Source: an uncultured Clostridia bacterium
GTDB lineage: Bacteria > Bacillota > Clostridia > Oscillospirales > Ruminococcaceae
DNA: 64,000 bases
Reading direction: 5' to 3'
Assembly: GCA_946498095.1 (NCBI GenBank)
Contig: CAMMMX010000010.1
Coordinates: 1-64,000 of the forward strand
Of this stretch, positions 53,971-62,012 are shown piece after piece. How positions within the stretch are numbered: position 1 is the stretch's first letter; every line of letters begins with the position of its first letter. The notes beneath the pieces were generated by a model. That model had not been told where the DNA came from. It searched no databases and saw nothing but the letters and a program-made list of their open reading frames with translations. The translations under genes and the position numbers were made by a program.

Positions 53971-54765
53971 TCATGGGGACAGGAAAGCCCGCTCAAAATT
54001 GTCCCAAAGTATGGCCCGCGTCGTCTCCTCCCCCAGGCCCAGCCCCAGCAGACGGTCCAGCTCCTTTCCATGGTCCCACATGGGGAAATCCGTGCCGAAG
54101 AAAAAACGCGAGGGCGGCAGGGATCGAAAAATACGGCGGACATCCTGCTCGGACAGCCATAGCAGCGAGCTGCTGGTGTCATAATACACATTAGGGAGCC
54201 CCAGCGTACGTGCCGCTTCCTCCCACTCGGACCATCCGCCGAAGTGCGGCGCGATGATCCGCAGCTGTGGAAAATCCCGTGCGACCCGCGCTAAGCGTCC
54301 GGGGTTGGAAAAAGAGTAACGCTTGTCCCCGCTGTGGCACAGCAGCCAAAGCCTGTGCTGTGCCATCGCGTCGTACACCGGATACATCTGCCTATCGTCG
54401 ACGCAAAACTGCTGGAAGTCCGGGTGCAGCTTGACGCCCAACAGCCCCAGCCCGGCAATGCGCTCGACTTCTTCTACCGCATCCCGTTGCAGCGGATGGA
54501 GCGTCCCCAGGCCGATAAACGCAGGATGTGCGGCGCAGGCGTCGTGGATAAAGCGGTTAATGGAGGCCGCCTGCTCCGGTTTGGTCGCGGTGGAGAACAC
54601 CAGGTATTTTTCCACCCCGATCTGTTGTCCCGACGCCAGCAGCGCCTCGACGCTTCCAACATGTTCCATCGGCATCGAATAGAAGCCCCCGATGGACTGT
54701 GCGGCTTTCTGTGCGATTTTGTCTGGGAAGATATGGGCGTGTGCGTCGGCTATCCGGTATGACAC
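53971..54765 (-). CDS. Amidohydrolase-superfamily protein (ACMSD-like)
   Basis: 264 residues with a TIM-barrel amidohydrolase pattern: IADAHAHIF (HxH metal ligands, residues 7-11), GVKLHPDFQQF, LCHSGDKR, APHFGGWSEWEEA and FFGTDFPMWDHGKEL (Asp ligand). This is the Amidohydrolase_2 type, metal-dependent hydrolases or decarboxylases. Substrate is not predictable. The gene converges on the small protein gene and is followed by a shared terminator. Confidence 0.87.
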   Translation of the reverse strand: MSYRIADAHAHIFPDKIAQKAAQSIGGFYSMPMEHVGSVEALLASGQQIGVEKYLVFSTATKPEQAASINRFIHDACAAHPAFIGLGTLHPLQRDAVEEVERIAGLGLLGVKLHPDFQQFCVDDRQMYPVYDAMAQHRLWLLCHSGDKRYSFSNPGRLARVARDFPQLRIIAPHFGGWSEWEEAARTLGLPNVYYDTSSSLLWLSEQDVRRIFRSLPPSRFFFGTDFPMWDHGKELDRLLGLGLGEETTRAILWDNFERAFLSP

Positions 54766-54925
54766 TTTAAATCCGTCCTTTCAATTAATGAAACAAAACA
54801 ATCACCATTAACCTATAAACTTTTTCATTTTCTCCTTTTTTCTTCATCTTAATAGCATGATCCTCTTCATTTTATCATGTATAATGTCTATGTTTACTTT
54901 TGTGACATAGAATCGGAGGATTTTC

Positions 54926-55993
54926 ATGGGGAAACGTATCGATTGGATTGATGTACTGAAATTTTGTGGCATATTTGCAATATATGTTGGACATTTTGGA
55001 ACGATCTCCGGTGAGGCGTATGAGTTCGTTTTTAGTTATCATGTTCCGCTGTTTTTCTTTGCTTCTGGAGTATTTGCCAATAAAAGTTGCCCTGAGAACT
55101 TCTTACAATTTGTATGGAAGAAAATAAAGGCGATTGTTCTTCCATATTTCTTCTTCTCCATTCTTTCATTAATAGTAATTATCTGTGATTCATCCCCATC
55201 TCCGCACGACATATTAGACATGCTTTTAGATTGTCTGCTGGGAATCAGGAATCATTTATTTGCTTCACCGTTGTGGTTCTTGCCCTGTCTTTTTGTGGTC
55301 AGCATTACATTTGAACTGTTAAGACGGATTTTTAAAAAAAATATCATCATACTATTTCTATCTGTTGTGCTTTTTTATGTCGCTGAATCCCTCTTGCCAT
55401 TTCGTCCTTTTATTGAACCTTCCTGGTTTTTTAATTGTGACAGCGCCATGTATTACCTATTGTTTTACGCAATTGGTGCGGCTACATCATACTTCTTACT
55501 TCATTTTTCTTTTTCTCAATCATCTTTCCAAATGAAAATCCTTATTCTATTATTAGGAATATCCTCTATTATTTATAGCGCCACAATATATTTTCAAAAA
55601 GATTTTTTAGGGAACTGGTTGTCGGATGTTGCTGTTATTGGTATTTTCTATCCAGCTATCAAAGCACTTCTGTTAATCATCTGTCAGATAGTCTTGGCCA
55701 AGTTGCTATCCTTCAGTAAGCTTCTGCAGCATTTAGGTGAAAATACACTTTATTTATGCGGAAATGAGTACCTGGTTAAACAGCTGATACCCATTATTCT
55801 GTCAATGATTGGACTGAAGCTAACGGTGTCCAATCTTCTTGATGTTCTGTTGTATTCATTTGGAGCAATGTTAGCCGTTTACTATATCCTGATGCCCATT
55901 GAAAAAAGAATTTATCAACGATTAGGCAATTTGATTATTATGATTGTTTCTTCCTTTAAACCTTTTGGCGTAAAATGTAAGAGGGAAAAATAG
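54926..55993 (+). CDS. Membrane acyltransferase (Acyl_transf_3), AT-rich
   Basis: 355 residues with about ten hydrophobic helices. The N-terminus RIDWIDVLKFCGIFAIYVGHF holds the conserved His of acyltransferase-3 proteins, and SYHVPLFFFASGVFANK the second motif. These O-acetylate surface sugars or lipids. GGAGGA lies 5 bases before the ATG. Base and codon usage is strikingly AT-rich compared with neighbours (many TTT, TTA, ATT), a sign of transfer. A terminator and then the structured repeat follow. Confidence 0.88.
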   Translation: MGKRIDWIDVLKFCGIFAIYVGHFGTISGEAYEFVFSYHVPLFFFASGVFANKSCPENFLQFVWKKIKAIVLPYFFFSILSLIVIICDSSPSPHDILDMLLDCLLGIRNHLFASPLWFLPCLFVVSITFELLRRIFKKNIIILFLSVVLFYVAESLLPFRPFIEPSWFFNCDSAMYYLLFYAIGAATSYFLLHFSFSQSSFQMKILILLLGISSIIYSATIYFQKDFLGNWLSDVAVIGIFYPAIKALLLIICQIVLAKLLSFSKLLQHLGENTLYLCGNEYLVKQLIPIILSMIGLKLTVSNLLDVLLYSFGAMLAVYYILMPIEKRIYQRLGNLIIMIVSSFKPFGVKCKREK

Positions 55994-56016
55994 CAACAAC
56001 GCATGTAATGCTAGAA

Positions 56017-56044
56017 AAAGGAGCCGTCCACCGGCTCCTTTCCT
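56017..56044 (+). terminator. Intrinsic terminator after the acyltransferase
   Basis: AAAGGAGCCG pairs with CGGCTCCTTT around a 5-base TCCAC loop, 23 bases past the stop. The structured repeat begins two bases later, as in copy 1, where it directly follows the tRNA-Pro terminator. Confidence 0.88.
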
Positions 56045-56045
56045 G

Positions 56046-56291
56046 TTTAAATGCTTTAGAACCCCCAGCTCGGCTGTGGAGAGTAAATAAACATTAGATT
56101 CAAGTACCGAGCGAAGCGAGATATAAACAGCAATTTTGCTACATAAGAAAAGCTGTGTTAGTACGCAAAGGCCCGTTTACGGGTTGTGGGGCAAGTGATG
56201 CAAGTGGTAGATCTTTTCAGTGCCTCTTGAGAGGCTTGCCGGTACGATGCCCTTCTAGGGCTTCCTCAAACCCCCGGCTTTGCCGGGGGGC
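56046..56291 (+). mobile_element. Structured repeat, copy 2 (inverted relative to copy 1)
   Basis: This copy runs in the plus direction from TTTAAATGCTTTAG to a terminal CCCCCGGC-TTT-GCCGGGGG hairpin (56271-56289). Conserved stem-loops with both copies agreeing are CCCG-TTTA-CGGG (56172-56183), GCCTC-TTGA-GAGGC (56222-56235), GCCCT-TCT-AGGGC (56249-56261) and AGCAA-TT-TTGCT near 56132. The first hairpin is CCCCCAGC-TCG-GCTGTGG, imperfect in this copy. No protein is encoded. An IS200/IS605-related non-autonomous element or a HEARO/omegaRNA-like RNA are the best guesses. On the minus strand, the end hairpin lies just past the rhamnosidase stop and could serve as its terminator. Confidence 0.7.
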
Positions 56292-56312
56292 ATAACTTCA
56301 GACTTTCTACAG

Positions 56313-58601
56313 TTACATGGCGAAATACAGGATATTCTCCCCGACAGCAAGCTCCTCTTCCCGACCGTCCGGATAAACGAACACACTGTCCGCCAGCGGT
56401 GTAACCACTTTAAAGCGGACGCCGTCCTCCCCAACGGTATAACTGACGCTGACCTTCCCGTGCCGCGTCTGATGCGAGGCACTGACCTGGCGGATCCGGC
56501 GCTGCGGGTCGACGCAGGGCTGGATAATGACACGGTCAAAGCCGGCGTTGTCCATCGTTAGACGGATCCCCGCCATATAACCGTACATCCATTCGCAGAC
56601 CGAACCGAGCGAGTAATGGTTGAAGGAGTTCATCCCGATGTCCCCAAAACCGTCCTCCTTGGTGTAGGAGTTCCAGCGCTCCCAGATGGTCGTCGCACCA
56701 TTCTTAATCGAATAGCCCCAAGAGGGATAGGTGTCGTTGAGCAGCAGCGTGTAGGCAAGATCCGCCGCGCCAATGTCGCACAGCACTGGTAGCAGGTAGG
56801 AGACGCCGACGAAGCCCGTCGTCAGATGGGTGTCCGCTGCCAGGACGCTTTCCTTCAGGTGTCCGGCTATCTTCTCCTCCATTTCCCCCTGTGCCAGCTC
56901 GAACTTGAGCGGCAGCAGATAGGACGTCTGACTGTTACACTTTGTTTTTCCATCCTCGTCGTAGAATTCCGCAAAGAAAGTGCGCGTTACGTCCTCGCTG
57001 AGCTTCGTATAATGCGCCTGCCCCTCAGCGTCCTCCACGATACCGCACATCTCGGAAAGCAGACGCGCCGAATAGGCGAAAAATGCCGTCCCGATCAGGC
57101 TCTTCTGGGTGTAGGAGTTCTCGCCGATCGCCAGCCAGTCGCCGTATCCGTCGTCGATGCGGGTCAGCTTGCCGAACTTGGACAGGGCTTCCTGCTCCAT
57201 AAAGTCTACCCAGCGCTTCATGCTGGAAAGATTCTCATAGATAATCTCCGTGTCCTTGTAGAACAGGTAAAGCATGTACGGCACGATGATCCCCGCGTCT
57301 GCCCAGGCGGGAGAACCGCCTCCGATGTCCCAGACCTTCGGCGCGACGTCGCGGTAAATGCCGCATTCATACTGGCCGTCGCGCAGGTCACGCAGCCACT
57401 TCTTGTAAAACTCCAGCGCGTCCATATTGTAGCAGGCGCTTTTGCAGAATACCTGCGCGTCGCCGCTCCAGCCCAGACGCTCGTTGCGCTGGGGACAGTC
57501 GGTCGGCACGCTGATGAAGTTGCTGCGCTGCCCCCACAGGATGTTGCTGATCAGCTGATTGACCATCGGATGGTCGCAGGAAATCTCCCCTGCCGGCGCA
57601 AGGTCGTTCCACACGGCATTGACTGTCGGTTCAAAGGAAACCAGCTCCCCTTCCTCGACCGTCAGCTCCATGTAACGGAAGCCATGGAAGGTGAAGCGGG
57701 GGCAGAACACCTCATCCGGCTCGCCTGACGCGATATAGACGTCGGTCTGGGTGGACAGCCGCAGGTTCTCCACATAAAGCGTCCCGTCGTCATAGAGCAT
57801 CTCGCCGTGGCGCAGGCGGATTTTCGTCCCAGCCGACGCGTTGATCACCGCGTTGACGAAGCCGGACATGTTCTGTCCGAAATCGTAGATGGTCGTCGCT
57901 GCGTCCGGATGCGTGATCTGTTTGGGGTGCAGGCAGGCGCCGACTCGCACCGGCGGATCGCTTTGCAGCCACAGCGTCTCCATCGGCTTAACCACGATCA
58001 CGACATTCTCCCACTTGCCGTCGCTTTCGACAGCAAAGCGATCCTGCGGCACAAGGCGCGCATCGACGCACTCGCCCATCTGCATGTCGCTGTAGACGAT
58101 TTCGCTTTTGGTTGCGGTAAAGCTCTCGTCGGAAACAAGCATCAGCTGGCGGCCGTCGGTGTAACTGCCATAAAGACAGCACAGGAAGGCCAGCGGGTAG
58201 TCGCCAAAGCAGCCGCGGCCGTCCCAGCCAACGTTGCCGGTATACCAGCCGTCGCCAAGGTAGACCGTCAGGACGTTTTCTCCCTTGTTAAGCAGCCCGG
58301 CGACGTCGTATACCTGCGCCTGCACCCGCACGTCGTACTGGGTAAAGCCTGGATCGAAGACGCTGTCGTTGACGCGTACGCCATTGAGGTAGACGACGTA
58401 CAGGCCATATGCGCTGCAAAGCAGGCTCGCTTCACGTACGTCATTTTCCGCGGTAAAGACCTTTTTCAGCACTGGGCACGGCATCCCGAGGGACGCCGTC
58501 TTGCGCTGTGTGACGTATTCCTTGTCCGTAACATAGCCGATCCATTTGGCACCAAAGGTATCCAGCCGATGGAGGTTTTTCTCAAAAAAGCTGTTTTTCA
58601 T
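56313..58601 (-). CDS. Alpha-L-rhamnosidase (GH78), intracellular
   Basis: Releases L-rhamnose from plant glycosides or pectin fragments. 762 residues from ATG 58601 (AGGCGGGGCGG upstream). N-terminal beta-sandwich (YGLYVVYLNGVRVNDSVFDPGFTQYDVRVQAQVYDVAGLL), Bac_rhamnosid middle domain (FGQNMSGFVNAVI; RFTFHGFRYMEL), (alpha/alpha)6 catalytic domain with DCPQRNERLGWSGDAQVF, GIYRDVAP, DGYGDWLAIGE and TTIWERWNSY, and a C-terminal beta domain. No signal peptide is seen, so it works on imported substrate. Last gene of the rha operon. Confidence 0.93.
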   Translation of the reverse strand: MKNSFFEKNLHRLDTFGAKWIGYVTDKEYVTQRKTASLGMPCPVLKKVFTAENDVREASLLCSAYGLYVVYLNGVRVNDSVFDPGFTQYDVRVQAQVYDVAGLLNKGENVLTVYLGDGWYTGNVGWDGRGCFGDYPLAFLCCLYGSYTDGRQLMLVSDESFTATKSEIVYSDMQMGECVDARLVPQDRFAVESDGKWENVVIVVKPMETLWLQSDPPVRVGACLHPKQITHPDAATTIYDFGQNMSGFVNAVINASAGTKIRLRHGEMLYDDGTLYVENLRLSTQTDVYIASGEPDEVFCPRFTFHGFRYMELTVEEGELVSFEPTVNAVWNDLAPAGEISCDHPMVNQLISNILWGQRSNFISVPTDCPQRNERLGWSGDAQVFCKSACYNMDALEFYKKWLRDLRDGQYECGIYRDVAPKVWDIGGGSPAWADAGIIVPYMLYLFYKDTEIIYENLSSMKRWVDFMEQEALSKFGKLTRIDDGYGDWLAIGENSYTQKSLIGTAFFAYSARLLSEMCGIVEDAEGQAHYTKLSEDVTRTFFAEFYDEDGKTKCNSQTSYLLPLKFELAQGEMEEKIAGHLKESVLAADTHLTTGFVGVSYLLPVLCDIGAADLAYTLLLNDTYPSWGYSIKNGATTIWERWNSYTKEDGFGDIGMNSFNHYSLGSVCEWMYGYMAGIRLTMDNAGFDRVIIQPCVDPQRRIRQVSASHQTRHGKVSVSYTVGEDGVRFKVVTPLADSVFVYPDGREEELAVGENILYFAM

Positions 58602-58627
58602 ATCCGCCCCGCCTATCTCTGACAATT

Positions 58628-59740
58628 TTAGAATTTTTCGTTGTGCATTCGGTCGCAGTAGTACTGCACCAGCTCGAACTTGGCGTCCGGTGCGATACGG
58701 TGGTCTGGGCAAGGGATGTAGCCGCCCAGCGCGACCAGGCGCTTCAGGCGCTCGATTTCCTCGTCGACCGCCTTGCGGTCACGGGAGAAGACTGTCTTAT
58801 TCATGCCGCCCACGCCCTTAATGATTTTGCCGTACTTCTCACGCCACGGCGCAATGGAGGCGTTCCAGGTGCCGACCTCGATGGGGAACATGATTTCCAC
58901 ACCGTTGTCCAGCCAGGTGGGGATCAGCTTGTCGATGCAGCCGTCGCAGTCCACTGAGATGAAGTCCACGCCGTGCGACTTAGCCAGCTCGCTGATACGT
59001 CCGTAATGCGGCCCGACGAACTCCTCAAAGAAGCTGGGGGTGATCAGCGGCCCGTTCTTGAAGCAGACGTCCTCCCAGTAATGGATATAGTCGATCTTGA
59101 CGCCAGATTCCAGCAGCTTTTTTGTCTCCTGATACCGCAGCTCGCCGATGGTGTCGACGATTTCCTTCATCAGATCCTCATCGTCCGCGTAGATGTACGC
59201 CAGGCCCTCCACGCCGATATAGTTGCGGATTTCGCCAATCAGGCTGCCGGCAAAATATCCGACCGGAACCTCGCTGTTTTCCCGGTTTTTCATCGTCTGG
59301 ATAAACTGCTCCGGCACACGGTTTTCATCGTATTGCAGCTTGGGCAGGTAATATTTCTCCCACGACTCTCTGTCTTTGAGCAGGTGGTCCACCTCGCCTG
59401 GGATACTGCCCGCTTCTGGCTTATGCACCTCGACGGCGCCCACCGAATTGCGGATATGCTGTGTCCCGTCCGGGAACTCGGCCACGACTTCCGGCTCAAA
59501 TGGCGGCTGGATGGCGTTCCAGCAGTCCGGTGCGCCCCAAGCAAGACCTGACCAGTCGAAGTCCGCGTCGAAGCCGCAGTAACGCGCGGCGGTGGTATAG
59601 TCATGCCCGCAGGATTCCGGCAGGTAGCCCTCCTGCGTCCATTTGTCGATGGTTTCGTTCCAGAACCCGAAATGGGTCACCGGAAGCTTGTCAAAATCCT
59701 GGTATTTCAGGATGGCCATGGCCGTTTCTCTCAGATTCAT
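58628..59740 (-). CDS. Uroporphyrinogen decarboxylase-fold protein in the rha operon
   Basis: 370 residues of the UROD/MtaA superfamily (LPVTHFGFWNETIDKWTQEG; VDFISVDCDGCIDKLIPTWLDNGVEIMFPIEVGTW; GVGGMNKTVFSRDR; GGYIPCPDHRIAPDA). It is longer and more divergent than heme-pathway HemE, and HemE active-site signatures are not evident. Close relatives include methylcobamide methyltransferases. It sits 48 bases downstream of rhaB and 26 upstream of the rhamnosidase. A role in handling an O-methylated sugar or a glycoside is an inference from context. Confidence 0.75.
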   Translation of the reverse strand: MNLRETAMAILKYQDFDKLPVTHFGFWNETIDKWTQEGYLPESCGHDYTTAARYCGFDADFDWSGLAWGAPDCWNAIQPPFEPEVVAEFPDGTQHIRNSVGAVEVHKPEAGSIPGEVDHLLKDRESWEKYYLPKLQYDENRVPEQFIQTMKNRENSEVPVGYFAGSLIGEIRNYIGVEGLAYIYADDEDLMKEIVDTIGELRYQETKKLLESGVKIDYIHYWEDVCFKNGPLITPSFFEEFVGPHYGRISELAKSHGVDFISVDCDGCIDKLIPTWLDNGVEIMFPIEVGTWNASIAPWREKYGKIIKGVGGMNKTVFSRDRKAVDEEIERLKRLVALGGYIPCPDHRIAPDAKFELVQYYCDRMHNEKF

Positions 59741-59788
59741 CTTCTTTTCAACCTTTCTTGTGATGAGGCGGCATCCTACCGCCGCTTA

Positions 59789-61267
59789 TTAGACTTTACG
59801 CTCCAGCAGCGCGGCAAAACGCGTATAGGCGTTGTCCCATTGGCCGCTTCCCTGCGGCGCAAAGCGTTTCAGGGCAAAGGAGTCCCGTATCAGCGCACGG
59901 GCTTGACCGACGCCTTCCAATTGGCCACAGGCAATGAGCTGCGCGCAGAGGTTCCCGATTGCCGTCGCTTCGATTGGGCCAGCGCAGAGCTCGACACCGC
60001 AGCAGTCCGCCGTAAAGCGGCAGAGCAGTCCGTCCTTGGTCCCCCCGCCGATGATATGGATACAGGGGTAGCTGCGTCCGGCCAGCGCTTGCAGCTGCCC
60101 GAAAACGTACCGGTACTTCAGCGCGAGGCTCTCGTAGATGCAGCGCATGACCTCGCCCGTATCCTGCGGGACATGCTGCCCGGTCTCGGCGCAATAGGCG
60201 CGGATACGGGACGGGATGTCCCCCATCCTGTCAAAGCGCGCATCGTCGGGGTCGATGAAGCTTTGCAGCGGTTTCGCTTGCAGGGCAAGCCGCTCCAAAT
60301 CCGCATAGGAGTAGGACTGCCCTTCCCTTGCATACTGCCGCCTCGACTCCTGGATCAGCCACAGCCCCATGATATTCTTCAAAAGCCGTGTGGTCCCGCC
60401 GTAGCCGCCCTCATTGGTGAAGTTGTAGCCAAACGCCTCCTCGCTGATGGCGGGGCTGTCGAGCTCCGTCCCCATCAGCGACCATGTCCCGCAGCTGATG
60501 TAGACCGCAGGCTCCTGTGACGGGACGGCCAGCACCGCGCTGGCGGTGTCATGAGAAGCCACATGGATAACCGGGATGCCTTCCAGCGCCAAACCGGGAA
60601 CCGTGCCGGGCCGGATCGTGCCGCAGACGCTGCCGCTTTTCACCAAAGGCGGCAAAATGCCGGTTGGGATGTCAAGGCTGCGCAGCAGGTCGGTATCCCA
60701 TGTTTTGTCATAGGGGTTGAGCATTTGGGTGGTGGAGGCCATCGTCTCCTCCGCGTGCATCTCCCCGGTCAAAAGGTAAGCGAACAAATCCGGCATCGGC
60801 AGGATGGTGCGGCACTGCTTCAGCGTCTGCGGCTCGTGCTGCGTTAGATAATACAGCTGAAAGAGCGTGTTGAAGCGCATGAACTGGATACCGGTCCGCC
60901 GGTAAATCTCCTGCGCCGGAACGCGCTGGAACGCCTGCTCCATGACGCCATCCGTCCGCTCGTCGCGGTAATGCACTGGCAGGGACATCAGCTTCCCCTT
61001 ACCATCCATCATCCCGAAATCGACGCCCCAGGTATCGATGCCGATGCTGTCAAAGCCGCCCTCGGCTGCGGCGCGGCGAATGCCCTCCTGGATATGCTCC
61101 CACAGCCCGGGCAAATCCCAGCAGACATGCCCGGACTCCTCGACAGGGATATTGTCAAAACGGTAGACTTCACGCAGGGCAAGCCTGCCTTCCTCGATGC
61201 CGCCCAGGATGGCCCTCCCGCTGGAGGCACCAAAGTCAAAGCCCAGCGCGGTATGTACCTTCGGCAT
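59789..61267 (-). CDS. rhaB: Rhamnulokinase
   Basis: FGGY-family sugar kinase, 492 residues from ATG 61267 (GGAAGGGG upstream), phosphorylating L-rhamnulose at C1. N-terminal FDFGASSGRAILG (phosphate loop), IGIDTWGVDFGMMD, HYRDERTDG and HDTASAVLAVPS, with C-terminal IIGGGTKDGLLCRFTADCCG. The pattern matches RhaB rather than xylulokinase or FucK, and its neighbours are rhaA and the aldolase. Starts 4 bases after the aldolase. Confidence 0.94.
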   Translation of the reverse strand: MPKVHTALGFDFGASSGRAILGGIEEGRLALREVYRFDNIPVEESGHVCWDLPGLWEHIQEGIRRAAAEGGFDSIGIDTWGVDFGMMDGKGKLMSLPVHYRDERTDGVMEQAFQRVPAQEIYRRTGIQFMRFNTLFQLYYLTQHEPQTLKQCRTILPMPDLFAYLLTGEMHAEETMASTTQMLNPYDKTWDTDLLRSLDIPTGILPPLVKSGSVCGTIRPGTVPGLALEGIPVIHVASHDTASAVLAVPSQEPAVYISCGTWSLMGTELDSPAISEEAFGYNFTNEGGYGGTTRLLKNIMGLWLIQESRRQYAREGQSYSYADLERLALQAKPLQSFIDPDDARFDRMGDIPSRIRAYCAETGQHVPQDTGEVMRCIYESLALKYRYVFGQLQALAGRSYPCIHIIGGGTKDGLLCRFTADCCGVELCAGPIEATAIGNLCAQLIACGQLEGVGQARALIRDSFALKRFAPQGSGQWDNAYTRFAALLERKV

Positions 61268-61271
61268 ACGC

Positions 61272-61976
61272 CTACCCCTTCCTTGCGTACTTTTTGTAGC
61301 CGGGATGCCGCCCCGGCACCTGGAACTTTTCACGCAGCTTGAGGCAGTCCGCAATCTGTTTTTGGCTCAGTTCCCGCTCGCCGCCGAGCTGGCGTGCGTA
61401 ATAGGTCAGCTTGGCGAAATGTTCCAGCGTCTCCATGCGGTAGTAGGCAGTGATTAAGTCCGCGCCAACGGTCAGCGCTCCGTGGTTCTCCAACAGCATG
61501 GTATCGTGATCGGGCAGGCAGGCGGCTACCGCGTCGGGGACCTCCTGCGTGGACGGCGTGCCGTACTGCGCGATCGGCACCGATCCCAGGAAGATGATCG
61601 CTTCCGGCATGGTGTAGCTGTCCAGCGGGATGCCCGCGATGGCGAAGGCGGTCGCAACCGGCGGGTGCGCATGAACGGCAGCTTTGATGTCGTCGCGTTC
61701 CTCATAGCAACGCATATGCATCGGCAGCTCGGAGGAGGGGCGGTAGCGCTCGTCCTCCCGCTCGATAATTTCACCCTTCCCGTTAATCAGGATGATCATG
61801 TTCGGTTTCAGGAAGCTTTTGCTGGTGCCTGTCGGGGTGACCAGGTAACGGTCCTCGTCTACCTTAACCGAGATATTCCCGTCGTTCGCCGCGACAAAGC
61901 CCAGCTGCCACAGGCGGTGGCCGACTTCACAGATTTCTTCCTTGATTTCCTTCAGATTACTCATCTTTACTTTCAT
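61272..61976 (-). CDS. Class II aldolase, probable rhamnulose-1-phosphate aldolase
   Basis: 234 residues of the FucA/RhaD family, splitting the ketose-1-phosphate to DHAP and L-lactaldehyde. AANDGNISVKVDEDRYLVTPTGTSK, then AVHAHPPVATAFA (zinc His), and LLENHGALTVGADL (zinc His). Length is nearer FucA (about 215) than E. coli RhaD (about 275), so the substrate, rhamnulose- or fuculose-1-phosphate, rests on the operon. ATG 61976 or 61964 could be the start; both have weak sites. Confidence 0.88.
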   Translation of the reverse strand: MKVKMSNLKEIKEEICEVGHRLWQLGFVAANDGNISVKVDEDRYLVTPTGTSKSFLKPNMIILINGKGEIIEREDERYRPSSELPMHMRCYEERDDIKAAVHAHPPVATAFAIAGIPLDSYTMPEAIIFLGSVPIAQYGTPSTQEVPDAVAACLPDHDTMLLENHGALTVGADLITAYYRMETLEHFAKLTYYARQLGGERELSQKQIADCLKLREKFQVPGRHPGYKKYARKG

Positions 61977-62012
61977 TTCCCTTCTTCAAAATACGGCAAT
62001 ACCCGCTTTGAG

